Shown here: positions 16,732 through 27,992 of the stretch, piece after piece
How the letters are laid out: every line of letters begins with the position of its first letter
Position numbering within the stretch: position 1 is the stretch's first letter
Assembly: GCA_018296165.2 (NCBI GenBank)
Contig: JACKQL020000076.1
Location: 174,993 to 238,992 of the forward strand
Origin: Termitomyces sp. T153
Taxonomy: Eukaryota > Basidiomycota > Agaricomycetes > Agaricales > Lyophyllaceae
Direction of reading: 5' to 3'
Length of the DNA: 64,000 bases
Translations under genes and position numbers: made by a program
The notes under the pieces: generated by a model
What the model was told of the DNA's origin: nothing
The model's input: only the letters and a program-made list of their open reading frames with translations
The model's database searches: none

Positions 16732-18153
16732 TCATAATTTGCTGGCCACCAACCTGTGGTCAGGAACTTCATTTTTCCTTCGCGGTGCTTTCTCTTCCCG
16801 CTCGTGGGCCTGTGTCTCCTCATCCCGCAAGAGCTGCGCCATCATTTCTTCCGCCCACTGTATTGCAACGAGTGCGAATCGTTCGACATCTGCTCGGGTG
16901 TTTCCTGCGTGCAAGCACACACGCACACGATCTTTTCCTTTGGGAACTGTCGGCCACGTGATGGGACGTGCATTCATGCCGAGCGCACGGAGCGCCGCTG
17001 AGAGGGGCCGTGGATAAGAGGTCATGACCGGGATAATTGGCGATGGAGGGCAACGAGGACTATTGATGTTATCCGGGAGCGAGAGGAGGGCCGTTGGAAT
17101 GTTGGCGAGCCTCGATCGCAGGTAGCTAGTAAAGTATACGGAAAGGCCAAGGAGATTTGAAGCAAGCTGCAGGAACAGGTCAGAGAAATAGTGGGATACA
17201 ATCATAGAGTAACTAAACCTGAGAAGCAGTACCGTCGGCGAGTAGATCAAAGGAACAGTCAGCGGCGATGATGTTTACATTGCTGAGTGATGTAGTGTAG
17301 ATCAAAGAGCGAGCGTAATTGAGGAGATAGTCACGGATGAGCGTAGAGGTCAGTATCACAGCTGCAGGAGATATCAAGTCGCGATAATTACAGGATAAGA
17401 TAAAGGCCCACCTCCTGTTGCAGCTAGTGCTTTTCCAAATGTGTGCAGACGGGCAAGAACTTTGTTCTCGAGTCCAAGTTCGGCCACCCGTCCCCTGCCC
17501 TGCGGTCCATAGATTCCCGTCGCATGAGCCTCGTCCACGACTAGATACACATTCTGGCCTTCCAAAGCTTCCGCGATCTCCTTGAGGGGTGCAAATGTCC
17601 CATCCATACTATAAAGACTCTCCACTGCGACGAACACGCTCGCATTAGAATGTGCTCTCTTTACCTGCTCCAGGACATGTTTGAACGATGCAAGATCATT
17701 GTGTTTGAAGGGATAAAGCGCCTCCGTGACACGTGAGGCACGCATCCCGTCGTGCACGGACGCATGGATATACTCATCATATATCACCGCATCTCCTGGC
17801 TGTGGTATACAAGAGAAGAATCCAACGTTTGCATCAAAACCGGAGTTAAAGAGCAGTGCTGCTTCAGCGCCGAAAAATTGACGCAATCGCTCTTCAAAGG
17901 TGTTATGCACACTGCCATTGACGAGTAACCGCGATCCACCTGACCCAAGGATATCCGGCGAGGCAGTGAGTTTGTTCAGGAAACGTTTTCGAAGGAGTGG
18001 GGAGGTAGAAAGAGACAGATAGTCATTTGAGTTGAAGTCAATTAGCTCAGGGTTGGATAAAGTGGTGGATTCAGGCAATCGGCGTCGGATTAAGCGAGAT
18101 TCGCGAGAGACCAACGAGGCTTGTAATTTCGCATTCAGAATCGTTTCGTTCAT
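16732..18153 (-). CDS. bioF: 8-amino-7-oxononanoate synthase-like PLP enzyme
   Basis: Class II alpha-oxoamine synthase, PLP-dependent. The first exon, from the ATG at 18153 (MNETILN), encodes about 255 residues: FNSNDYLSLS, LGSGGSRLLVNGS, the cofactor-stacking region LFNSGFDANVGFF, YDEYIHASVHDGMR, the aspartate-containing VYLVVDEAHATGIYG, and the Schiff-base lysine motif HTFGKALAATGG. An intron at about 17352-17400 leads to LIYTTSLSNV, a second at about 17169-17220 to the C-terminal domain with RVRVCLHAGNT near the end. Total about 430 residues, normal for KAPA synthase, which joins pimeloyl-thioester and alanine in biotin synthesis. Serine palmitoyltransferase and ALA synthase are larger and differ. 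No other biotin gene is next to it. A longer reading through a TTG at 18168 is less likely, because the bases before the ATG look like a splice acceptor or leader. Confidence 0.85.
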
Positions 18154-18709
18154 GGCTGGAAGAAACAATAGGACCGATGAATCATGAAATGTTTTTTTGT
18201 GGTCTTATAGAGTACCCCGGCAGTACTAACTTCGGCGATGTGTACGAACAACGATCGACCGAAAATTTCTCAAGCGCCCGACGATGATAGAGAACACACT
18301 GAATGAAGATGAGATGAGGTAGAAAATCGTCCAAGAACTCAGCTGGTAATACATACAGATTCTAGTAGATTGATGGCTGTTGCCTAACGGAGTCCGGTGG
18401 AAGTCACCTGAAGAAGAAATACTCAGACATCGGCCGGTGTTTCAAAGTATACCCGGCTATGAAAAGAGTGACTACACAAGTCGTACGGGACTACAAGATA
18501 TCAAAAAGGTGAGTTCCTGAAGTATGAAATATGTATTAGAACGAGAAATCTCCGCGGCAATATCTCACTGAAGCGCAGTCGTTGAGCTCGCCAGGACAAA
18601 AACACGGCATTAATTTCCACATAGGTTAATTAGTTGAAGAACAATTGTCCAATTTGAATCTCAATGTCCAATTTCAATATCCAGACACCGCCGCCCTCTC
18701 GAGAGACGC
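18154..18709. other. intergenic
   Basis: Nothing recognisable. The bases at 18154-18170 (TTGTTTCTTCCAG on the minus strand) look like a splice acceptor, so the upstream gene may have a 5'-leader intron here. Confidence 0.4.
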
Positions 18710-20609
18710 TCAGGAAGGCGTATACGTAGGCGTCGGTGTAGGGGACAAAGGAGCATCGAAGTCTGCCCTCCTATGCACTACCATCCTTTTCGCCGGAGCA
18801 GAAGATACAGTCGGAATGGGAACACAATTCGACGACGACGCGGCGGGGTGAGCGGACGGGGTAGGCGAGACGCCTTGGAACCATGTGCTCGAGCCGTATA
18901 CGCCCATTGGGAGGCTAGAAAGGATTAGGAGTAGAAGGTTGGTAAGCTGGGGATTGGCTGAAGGTACAGGAAAGATACGCACTCGTTGTCACCGTCGCAG
19001 GTCTCGAATACGCCGGAGTTGTAGTTGGCTGGTATGTTCTGGTGTTAGGTATTACAGTAAGTCCGGTGGAAAACAAAGGAGAAAGGAGAGAAGGAAAAGA
19101 AGACCCACCCATTCGCACCCCATAACATCGTAGATGTGATTGCAATTGACAGTAGCGTCCGCACCCACACAGGCACGGAAGCAGAACTGAGTATCAGAGA
19201 TGAAGCTCGTCCATTCGTGGTACTGCACACCAGGTCCGAATGTATTGCCATAAACAAGACCACCAGCTATCAACGAGTACTCAGCATTCATTTATCCCTT
19301 TCTCAACATATCCAAAGAGAGGGAAGAAAACTCACAAGGATTTCCATTCCCATCCGCCCCTCTATTGTCCAACTCCCCGCCTTGATCTCCCTTCTGAATA
19401 TTCAAAAAAGTCAGGTCCCCAACGCCCGTGACCTGGACATAATCCTTGGTTTTGACGAAATGAACGCCGCTGAGTGAGCCATTGGGAATGACACGTGTTC
19501 CGCGCCCAGATTTGGTGCACCAGGCTACGTTCATGTGTTCCGTGTCACCGATCGTGCTGTCGGGGCTGGCTGTCCATGAGGAAAAGAAAACCGATGAGTG
19601 AAGTTGAAGGAAAAGGGAGATAGAGACATACGTGGGCCCCATAAGCAAAAGTCCTCCGCCGAACTTCACGATACATCAGTCAAAACGCGAGTGAATACCA
19701 ATAAAAGACATTTTACTTGAGATATGCAGTCTGACAATCCGACGTTTGGCTCGATGCTGTCCCGCACAGGTTAGTCCCGAACTGGTTGCTCTGTGACTTT
19801 GCCGGTAGGTCGTTGACGTTGTACCCCGTGTTCCAGATCTGGTTCTTGTTGTTGTCGGTGCATCCATAAATGGCGATCTATTTTATGTAAGGGCTCAGAA
19901 CTTAAGAAAGAGATGGGAGGGAGAGAGGAGGGGCGCACGCGTGTTCCGCTGGTTCGATGACCCCCCGGGAGGTCGACACATTTGCCCTTGTTGTTGTTCC
20001 ACGCAAGACGGTTGTCACGCTACGGAAACAGAAGTTATTTAGACAACGGCCCAATCACACGAAAAAGTCAGCCCCTCACCGTATACGCAAACTGTTGGTT
20101 CCCGTTATTCGGTGTACACGTCCAAATCTGCAAGAACGTCCCATCTGCACTGTTCCCATTCATAATATCCAAACATTTATTCCCAAAAATCTTCACGCTT
20201 CCTCCGTCGAAAGTCCATTTTTGGTTGTCGGAATAGGTACACGCTTCGATGGTCACAGACGCGCCGTCCGTGTTTGACGCCGCTGTCAGGCATTTTCCTA
20301 TTGATGACAAGTTGAGTTAGGTGATAAGCGTGGACCACAGGAAGGAGACGCGACATACCGATGGTCAGACCGGGCTCGAGAGTTAACGCGCCTATGAACC
20401 TAGAAGTGTATGCCAGTTCGTCAGCATTTCGTGAAGGGGAATTGTGGTACAGGAGGGACGTACGGAGGGACCTGGGCAGCTGAAGCCCCGAGACCAGCAA
20501 GGGTAAGGACACCCGCAACCACGAGCATACCGATGGAAAGAGTGTATAGGAGTTGGAACGAGGTACGCGAGTGGGGTTTGCGGTTTTCCCATTCTAAAAA
20601 GTTGTTCAC
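18710..20609 (-). CDS. secreted protein with ricin B-type lectin domain and Cys-rich C-terminal domain
   Basis: Start is either 20609 (MNNFLEWENRK) or the internal ATG at 20528 (MLVVAGVLTLAGLGASAAQ); both give a hydrophobic signal or anchor segment. Joining exons gives a beta-trefoil lectin unit: GKCLTAASNTDG, QKWTFDGGSVKIFGNKCLD, LQIWTCTPNNGNQQFAYT, KCVDLPGG, YGCTDNNKNQIWN, that is, repeated QxW-type blocks. A second region follows with FCLWGP, AWCTKSGRGTRVIPNGSLSG, VQVTGVGDLTFLNIQKGDQG, GELDNRGADGNGNP, FCFRACVG and CNHIYDVMGCEW, a Cys-paired domain found in agaricomycete secreted proteins. The C-terminus is Ser/Pro/Thr-rich. Likely extracellular and carbohydrate-binding; the biological target is unknown. 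At least eight introns. Lectin domain recognition is firm; the function of the second domain is inferred from family resemblance only. Confidence 0.78.
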
Positions 20610-21479
20610 TTTTATAGGTGACGGGTCGACTCAGGGTGACTTGTTCGGCTTCGACGCTGAATGAACTTGGGCATTTGGACACGCGTCACGGAACCCTGTA
20701 TATTTAAAAATAATTGCTATTAGGCTCGACTGTGGCCGCGAGGTTATTTTCGATTCGCGGACTGTAACGTACAAGATGGACACGCGGATGCCGCACACTT
20801 CCTATAACCTCCTATGCGTTTTGTATTGATTCAAATTGAGAAATTGGACGTGAATTTGGTGAGCCCGGTGATCATGAGCATGGAGAAGCGCACGAACATC
20901 GAGTAATCACCGCCAGTTGATAGTTCCGATATCGTAACCCCTGCATCCAGTTTCTTGGCGTATTTCTCTGGAAGGCAGGCAGACTCCTCAAGCGCAGGGT
21001 TGGCAGATCCTCAGCTTTATGGAATCGGGCGAAGAGCCTTTTCAGCGTGTGTGGCCGAGTCGTCTGACCGTTGGCATAGATTAGACTAAGTAGAAGTCGC
21101 GGCCTGTATTTCCCATAGAACTTAGTTTACAGCACAGGACCGACTGAAACAGTGTAGAAGACAAGAATCGATATTCGACTGATCATTACATGAATGTTGA
21201 GGAGAAGCTCGGAGTTCCATTGAAAACTATGGCCAAACAACGTTCCTCATCGACCACGACAACGAGCTGGCCTTGCTCGACATCACCAACCTGATTTGGG
21301 TAAAACGACGTTTAGAGAGACCACGAGGCCGTTCGCTGCCGTTCCGTAGGTCCCGGAAGGAGCTTGATAGCTCACAAGGCAGGTCCCACAGCTGGGAACA
21401 ACTCGGCGTCAAAATCAATCTTTTATCTTTCCAGATCTCTCGTTCTCATTGAACGACAACGTCTTCTGTACTGTCTAAT
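20610..21479. other. intergenic between divergent genes
   Basis: No gene supported; an AT-rich stretch near 20698-20715 could hold the promoter of the lectin gene. Confidence 0.45.
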
Positions 21480-23713
21480 ATGCCTGCGAAATACTCTCAT
21501 ATAAAAAAGCGCACGGCGTCGGGGCTGCACAGGAAGAACGGCACAGTGGTCCCAGCCAAAGATGCTCAGGTGCCCCACCGCGACCATCATGGTCGACCAA
21601 GCCCACACACAGACCGCAGCATCTCTAAAGCCATCTCAGCCGTCGCCCAGCTTGAGCAGTGCATCGCTCGTCTCCTGTTGCTACGGTATGAGCAGGACAT
21701 AGCCCGTCTGTACTCGACGAGGCTCTACAACGTCGCACTCATGCACCTCCCTACCTTGGTCATGCGCTGTATCGCGCTCGGTGGACCAGGCTGGCTTGTG
21801 CACAACAGCGACTCTGAGGACATCAAAGATTTTTTCCGAGCCGCGATCGGGATGGACATGCGCCAGGCTGGCGAGCGTGTCGCGACGAAGAGCGTGTTGT
21901 GGTCGTATACCGCCCTTCGGCATTTCGTATGTGTTTCTTAAGCCGCTTCTGTGGCCAACAGCGCTATTTTGTGGCTGAGTACATGTATATGCAAGGCGAT
22001 GTCGAACAATGTCCCCATTTGCGCCAAGAAAGGTCTGCACTCGCTTCGACTTTTGGAGTGTTACCCGGCGCTTAAAGTGCATATTGATGTGCTCGAAACG
22101 ATGCCGCCTCCTTCGTTCTCTAAACCTCCACATCTTGGTTCTCTTCAGGAGGGCCAGGAGGCACTCGAGGACGCGTGCGAGCTCAAGTTCGGAGACGAGA
22201 GTGGAAATGGGTGGGACAAGAACTGGCGCGCCAAAGTCCAACTAGGATACGAACGCCTCGTTCAAACACTCTGGCGAGTTGCGCGCGAATTTGACGTGCG
22301 CGGGTATGGTAATGTCCTGCGGGAGAAGCTGATATCCAAGTGGTGCGATTGTGGATGTTCTTCTGATCATCTCGGTGAAGTTTGTGAGCGGACGGTGAGG
22401 GATGAGGAGGCGGAGAACGTAAGCGGTAATGGGAGCAGAGTGCGCGTGGGGAAGCAGAGGGAGTGGGATGGGCGAGGGAGTGGTGTGTATGGATGGGAGA
22501 CTCTGGAAGAGGAGGATGTTTGGGAAGTTGGTCTTGATTTTGTGGGGAGCGAGATACAGGACGAAGAAGAAGGTGGGATGGTGATGACGGTCGGGGAGGT
22601 TGTAGAGTGGCGATTCTATAAAGCCGAACGGGAGAAAGAAATGGTGAGTTACTAGATGAAGAAAAAATGGATCCCTTGTCTTTGGATTGATTCCTCACGA
22701 CAGGGAAACTCTGCCTTTCGACAAGGCGACTTCCAGAAAGCAATAGACTACTACACCACCGCACATGAAATCGAGCCAGAACTCCCACATTACCAGCTCA
22801 ACATCGCCGCTGCGTATCTGAAACTCCAAAGGTCCGCTCCCTATTCTGTGCTATCCCATCATTATTAGACTTTAAGCGATGCTGACCTGACAACTCTATC
22901 TGCAGCTGGATCGAAGCCGAAGCCGCGTGCACGAAAGCCCTGAGCCAGCACCGGAGCAGTAAAGGGTATTACCGTCGCGCACGTTCGCGTAGGATGTTGG
23001 GCCGGCCGGATGAGGCTATCAGAGGTACACACGTCATTTCTATATTACAACGCATTGCTGATTTGATATGGATTCGATTTCAATTAGATCTCCGTGCGGC
23101 GCTGAAGCTTCAGCCTACGAACACAGAAGCGCTGGCTGAGCTACAGTCACTAGTACCACCCTCCCCTAGTACTCCATCCAGCTCATTGTCTGCCTCGACT
23201 CCCTCTTCTCCCTTCTCTTCCTCTTCCTCTTCCTCCTCTCCGTTCTCCTCCTCTCCCTCCTCGTCTTCCTCATCCCCGTTCTCATCCTCGTCCCCGTCCT
23301 CTTCACAGTACTCGTCCTCATCCTTCTCTCCTCCGCTACTGATCAAGACATCCACTCCACCGACAACGCAAAGCAAAAAGTACAAACACCCCCCATGGCC
23401 ACGAACCAAATCGGACGAACGACGACTCAAAATCGTGCTTTTCCCCGCGTCGCTTGAGGATTTTGCGAGGGAGTGTTTGTGCGAGAGTGTTGGGTGCCCA
23501 CATCATTCGCATCTGCATGATCATGATCATGAAAGTGGAGCTGAGAATGGGGGTGAAAAGAAGTTGCAGGAACCTGGATGTAGCAAGAAGGAGAAGAGGA
23601 GAGGAGAGAATGGCGGGAAGTGCAGTAGGCTGAGAGAGATGGAGGAAATAATCAAGTCGGAGACCATCGTGTATCCCAGTTGGGAGCGCTATTTTATGAA
23701 GAGAGCGGAGTAG
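21480..23713 (+). CDS. TPR-repeat protein with Ser-rich tract
   Basis: Start at 21480 (MPAKYSHIKKRTASG). Exon 1 is about 148 codons; an intron GTATGTG...AACAG leads to RYFVAEYMYMQGDVEQC; a further intron (about 22053-22148) joins in phase to EGQEALEDACELKFGDE. This N-terminal part, with a CDCGC cluster near 22350, is not a family I recognise. After the intron at about 22643-22704 the TPR block appears: GNSAFRQGDFQKAIDYYTTA, LNIAAAYLKLQ, then WIEAEAACTKALSQ, KGYYRRARSRRMLG and LRAALKLQPTNTEALAELQ. A polyserine tract of about 50 residues (23190-23330) follows, then a Lys/Arg-rich end to 23713 with HDHDHE. TPRs of this GNxAFxxGDFxxAI type are common in co-chaperones. A decayed copy of the 3' half lies at 27.6-29.3 kb. 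Confidence 0.75.
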
Positions 23714-24011
23714 GGTAAGCGGAATCCTGAGTTTTGGCATTCCGGGGTTTCATGCGCTCATTCGAGTTTTCGCCAGTATGTTCTGTTTTAATAATTTATG
23801 TTTTTTTCGGAGACTCAGTCTCGAAACCAGACGATAATACGGATTTGAAATTTAAGCTGTATCTTGGTCTTTGTAATATTCGTTCTCACTCAGGAGCTCG
23901 AGAGTTTATATATGTACTAGACTTTGTTCCTCGAGCCGGCTTTTTCGTTGAAATCTCGAGTAACAATTAATCGTAGACCGATAGAAGTTGCAAGGGCAAT
24001 ACAAATTATAA
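23714..24011. other. intergenic
   Basis: About 300 bases, AT-rich, probably the terminator of the TPR gene and 5' flank of the tRNA. No other feature seen. Confidence 0.4.
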
Positions 24012-24097
24012 GGGCACTTGGCACAGTTGGTAGCGCGCACGCTTCGCATTGTTTCTGTGATTGCGTGAGGTCGTGGGTTCAATTCCCACAGTGTCCA
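24012..24097 (+). tRNA. tRNA-Ala (CGC) with 13-nt intron
   Basis: A full cloverleaf folds by hand. Acceptor GGGCACT pairs with AGTGTCC (24090-24096) including G3:U70, the alanine identity pair; discriminator A at 24097. D arm GCAC/GCGC has one A-C mismatch. Anticodon stem CACGC (24038-24042) pairs with GCGTG (24063-24067); the loop gives anticodon CGC at 24045-24047. A 13-base intron (24049-24061) sits after position 37, the canonical site. T stem GTGGG/CCCAC encloses TTCAATT. The intron and G3:U70 make the alanine call secure. Confidence 0.88.
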
Positions 24098-24747
24098 ATT
24101 AATGATTCTGTGGTTGTGTTTTTTTGTGCGCGATAGAACAAATTTTGGCTCCTCTTTAAGGTTGAGCCCACCTCGAAATGAGCCAACGGTGTCCACGGCC
24201 CAGGTGAGTCGTTGCTTCCCATCATTTCTTCATCTTCCAGTACATGGCGCTACATCGATCGTCCATACCTTTTCTCCAACGTTTGCGACAGGAGCATGAG
24301 AATAAGTATCCCATGCATAGGCTTCCTCCACTCTCAGCAGACGGATTCAGACAACGTTAATATCAACATTCACTGATCTCTTCTCGCATCTGTATTGGAT
24401 TTCTGTTCAATCGGACACTTGGTTAATTATAATCATATCTTTACTGTCTCTGTTTCTGGCTTGCGCGACCTGCGCCATGACCTACGCACGGACTTGACAC
24501 TAGACCACAAGCTAATCTTGGATTTCGACCGAATGTGTGGCCGATCTCCTCTCGTTTTTTTCTCATTGTCTCATTTTGGCCGGCGCGCGCATGCACAATT
24601 GTCATCCATCCTCGGAAACTGGCCGCTCTTCTGTGTAATCCAAACTACAATGGACACGGAACATTCGCAGACAGTGGGAGTGTCAACCATGGATTGGAAT
24701 CGTGGAGACATAAAAGCTTCAGTTCCTTCAGTGTTCCTACATATCCA
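24098..24747. other. intergenic
   Basis: No gene recognised; frames at 24395-24751 are open but without domain. May contain upstream non-coding exon sequence of the next gene. Confidence 0.4.
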
Positions 24748-25986
24748 ATGATGTCTCTTGCCGCACCCCTCCCACCACTCCTCCTCCGCGACTACCCAGT
24801 CTTCGTGGTGAGTTTCAACACTCCAATATCCCACCTCTCGCTCACCTCCTAACCAACCACAGCCACCACCGCCACAACCCAAGCTACAGCTCCCAAATTT
24901 CTACGCTTTTAAACTTGACCTCAGCCGTCTCTGGTTGACGCGTACTCCACGGAAATTCCGACCCCGGCCCAAGCAACCCGACCACGTTGACCTCAATTCC
25001 CGGGCCACCTCGGGTTCTAGCACCAACTCGAATGACCATCTTAAACCTCGTCCTCGACCCCGGACCCCCGTGTTCACCCGCCCACCATTGCCCGTACCCA
25101 CGCTCGGCTCGAAACCCCTCACATCACTCGGACACACAGGTCCCACAGCTTCTTTCATTGTCAACGTTCCCTTTACCTCGAACGACTCGTACCCCTTCTC
25201 CCTCGTTCGTCCACTCTCACCACCATCACCGCAAATGCCAATGCCAATCAAGCTCCCACAACTTCTCCCCTTCAAGCTGACCTTACCTTCGGACGAGACT
25301 GAGGTTGAGATTACGATAGGCGGGGATGGGACTGGTAACTTGGAGGAGGTGTACGACTGGGCCGACCAGCCGTCTGTCGTGTTCAGCCCGATGGGGGATG
25401 ATTCCGTGCGAGAAAGGGCATGCAGTAGTCCTGGGACTAGGAGAGCGAGGTATGTGTCGCCGCTTTTGCGCTCCCCGTCGCCGTCGCCGTCTTCGTCTTC
25501 GTCCTCATCGAGGGATGTACTTGAATCACTGCAAGATGCTTGGCCACACGAGTGGGATCGGATGCGGATGGCTTTTGAGAATGAAACGTTCTTCGAGTTC
25601 GTTGATCATGACACTGAGGATTCTGAAGATTCCGAGTCGTGTAATGGTAATGGTATGGTGATCATGACCTTGATTCCAATGTTCGGCTAAGGCTTATTTC
25701 TCTCTTTTGTTTACTTGTCAGACGACAATTGGGTTTGGTCAAGCTTTGTGTTTGATGATTCGGAGGCGTACCTTGGCGATGCGGAAGATAGCTATGATTG
25801 GAGCGACTCTAGTGAGGACGAAGCGGACCCCATCCCTCCAGAGGAAGATGGAGACTGTTTTGTTTGGTTGGATGACGAGATTAAGTTTCTCTTCGCAGGT
25901 TTTGAGGAGGTATCATGTGTGTCTCTGGTCTCCTGTCTATCTCTTCTGTCGATCTGACTTGTCAATAGACTGATTCGCAGAAATGA
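24748..25986 (+). CDS. hypothetical low-complexity acidic protein
   Basis: Predicted from the ATG at 24748 (MMSLAAPLPPLLLRDY). A GTGAGT donor at about 24808 and CCACAG acceptor at about 24862 join to a long exon beginning PPPPQPKLQLP and rich in Pro, Ser and Arg. The middle has a Ser run near 25490-25515. An intron after SCNG (about 25650-25720) leads to an acidic exon with DDNWVWSSFVFDDSEAY and WSDSSEDEAD; a last intron gives a C-terminus TDSQK ending at 25986. No known domain. The alternation of basic Pro-rich and acidic Asp/Glu/Trp-rich parts suggests a disordered, possibly nuclear, protein, but that is only inference. Consistent frame and clean introns support a real gene. Confidence 0.55.
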
Positions 25987-26631
25987 TCAAATCCTGGCGT
26001 TGTGGGCTTCCGAGTCAATTTGAAATTGAAGTTATACTCGGTGTGCATTGTGCTTATAATTTTGCCTATGTATGTTTTGGGATTGTCATTGTGTATGTGA
26101 TGAACCCGCGTATGTATGTATCTATGTAGCGATTCAATGAGTTTGCTTCTCCAGAGTTCAAACCAATTCAAGACGTTGTAACTTGACACAAAGGTAGCTC
26201 GACATTGACTCACTCAGTGATCTACCATTCTGGCCGCGGATGCCAATTCTATACTGAGGCTCTTGCTTGGTCTCGATTAAAGCACTGTCAATGGTGAACA
26301 TGTATCTCAGCTCCGTGTAAATCCAAGCAGACCAATACCAAGAACTGGACAGATATTGCAACATATGAACAGCAAGACTGGTACCACAAATGATCTGGCA
26401 CCTCGAGAGTCAGAACTGTCGACGAAGAAACGCTAGTGCAGCTGTGACATTACGTATGTTCTTTCAGAATGATAGTGAAAGCATTTACTTCAATTGAGTC
26501 GAATTTATGTAGAGCGGTGGGAACGGCTGGATGTGTGGTGTGGCGCGGGTAGAGGCATTCTGAGGCTACATATATACTTTTGTAGAAGAGTGAACGGATA
26601 TCAACCACAGGTGTAAAATTATCGGATTGAA
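25987..26631. other. intergenic
   Basis: Nothing recognisable between the convergent neighbours. Confidence 0.45.
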
Positions 26632-27425
26632 CTAGAAGCGAGTCTGTATATTACCCCTGCGAGAAAAGCTCGTTAGAAAGAATCCAACGAAGAAAAAAGC
26701 AAGTCAACCGACCTATTAACAGTCGCAAACTCATGCATTTTCCTCTTCATCTTCACCGCCTCACTTGCAACTCCCTCGACGATATTGATCATCTCCCTCG
26801 CCATCCTCTCCTCAATCGACCTCCCTGGTCTCGCTCTACTCGCGTCCTTGATATGTTTCAACGCATAATACATCCTCTTCTTCTCTGACAGCGCGGTAGG
26901 CTTGAACGTAGTCTTGCCTCCACTTCTGTGGCTTACCGTCCTCACCGCGGGCGCTGCATCCAGAACCGCCTGCCTGAGTATAGGGAGCGGCGGTGCACGG
27001 GTCCATGCGTGTATGTGGAGGAGGATATTGGAGACAATGCGGGAGGCACGCGCACGATGGCCGTGCCGCATGAGATGGGAGGTCACGTAGTACAGAAGGG
27101 GGTCCTCAGCGGGAGGTATGTCCATTATTGTTGGCGTGGTCGGCCTGGGGATAGAGGGAACGCTGGGGGTTTGCATCATGGCCCTGGCCTGCCCGAGCTC
27201 ATCCATGGCGAGATCGAGGGTGGCCTGGTCACGAAAGGCGGCGGCGGCGGCGAAAGCACGGGCCGTCGTCGTCGTCGTCGTCGTCGTGGGCAGCCATCTG
27301 CGTGCTGTGAGGCGCAGTGAGGGCAGTATTGAGGGCAGCATTGAGGGCGTCGGCATTCGGAGGAAATTTCCTACGAGATTTTGAAATTCCGCTTGTGGAC
27401 GACGCGTTCTTGCCGCCATGATCAA
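26632..27425 (-). CDS. RSM7: mitochondrial small-subunit ribosomal protein uS7m
   Basis: Mitoribosomal uS7, which organises the 3' major (head) domain of the small-subunit rRNA. The conserved core is clear: PLLYYVTSHLMRHGHRARA, ASRIVSNILLHIHAWT, PILRQAVLDAAPAVRTVSHR, GGKTTFKPTALSEKKRMYYA, EERMAREMINIVEG, MHEFATVNR. A final intron (about 26657-26711) adds a short tail GNIQTRF ending at 26632. The N-terminus before about residue 100 is a basic, Ala/Thr/Arg-rich targeting sequence; translation could begin at MIMAARTRRP (27425), MAARTR (27419) or MPTPSML (27356), the last being the most presequence-like. The presequence contains an eight-threonine run encoded by a (CGT)n-like microsatellite near 27262-27286. 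Confidence 0.88.
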
Positions 27426-27599
27426 CGTAACGAGACGTGCTCATTCCGACTAGGCGTGCTTCGTATACATGCGCCGCTGTGAGGGGAGTGTGAGATTGAA
27501 CTCGGAGAAGAGACGACGGCACGCGATGACAGTCAAGGTTCTTGAGTGAAGATTCTGTAAACCGAACGGGAAAACGAAAAGGCGAGTTCTCCAAGATAC

Positions 27600-27925
27600 C
27601 CATGCATTGATTACAGCACAATATCGCTTTTCGACAAAATGTAAGTTACTATAGACAAAGTGATACTACTACATCGTGTCACATGCGATTTGCGCCAAAA
27701 TCGCTATCTACTGGTTCAACCTCGTCGCTGCGTATTTGAAATCCTAAACGTTCGTTTGTCGCCCTACCTTTGCTAGATCTGAACTTTACTGACTCTATAA
27801 GTAGAAGTCGAAGCATTTTGTACGATTGCGAGTAAGGAGCACTCTAGCCAACTACCGTAAGGTCCATCAAAGCAAGTTCCTAGAAGGGCTCCAAGTCACA
27901 CATAGCTGTGAGAAGAGAAATATGA
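27600..27925 (+). pseudogene. decayed copy of the TPR gene, 5' part
   Basis: This stretch aligns by eye with the TPR exons at about 22700-22960: TTCGACAA near 27628 matches the start of the GDFQK exon, then TACT(A)CTACAC-like sequence, GTCGCTGCGTATTTGAAATCC matches the AAYLKLQ codons, the intron with its GACTCTATAAG end is retained, and GTCGAAGC...TTGTACGA...GTAAGGAGCACTC matches the EAEAACTKAL region. Stops and indels break every frame. It lies in the same orientation as the intact gene about 5 kb upstream. Confidence 0.6.
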
Positions 27926-27992
27926 AAAATCAGGGATGTGATACCCAGGTACTAGCGGAGCTTGTACAGCAGTCTCGTAAACCACTACCACC

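Noticed and set aside
18153..18168. TTG start 15 bases upstream of the AONS ATG
   Set aside because: Fungal nuclear genes start at ATG, and the bases before it look like a splice acceptor or leader.
23110..23430. Minus-strand frame with a long Glu/Gly/Asp run
   Set aside because: Complement of the polyserine tract in the TPR gene; no start context or domain.
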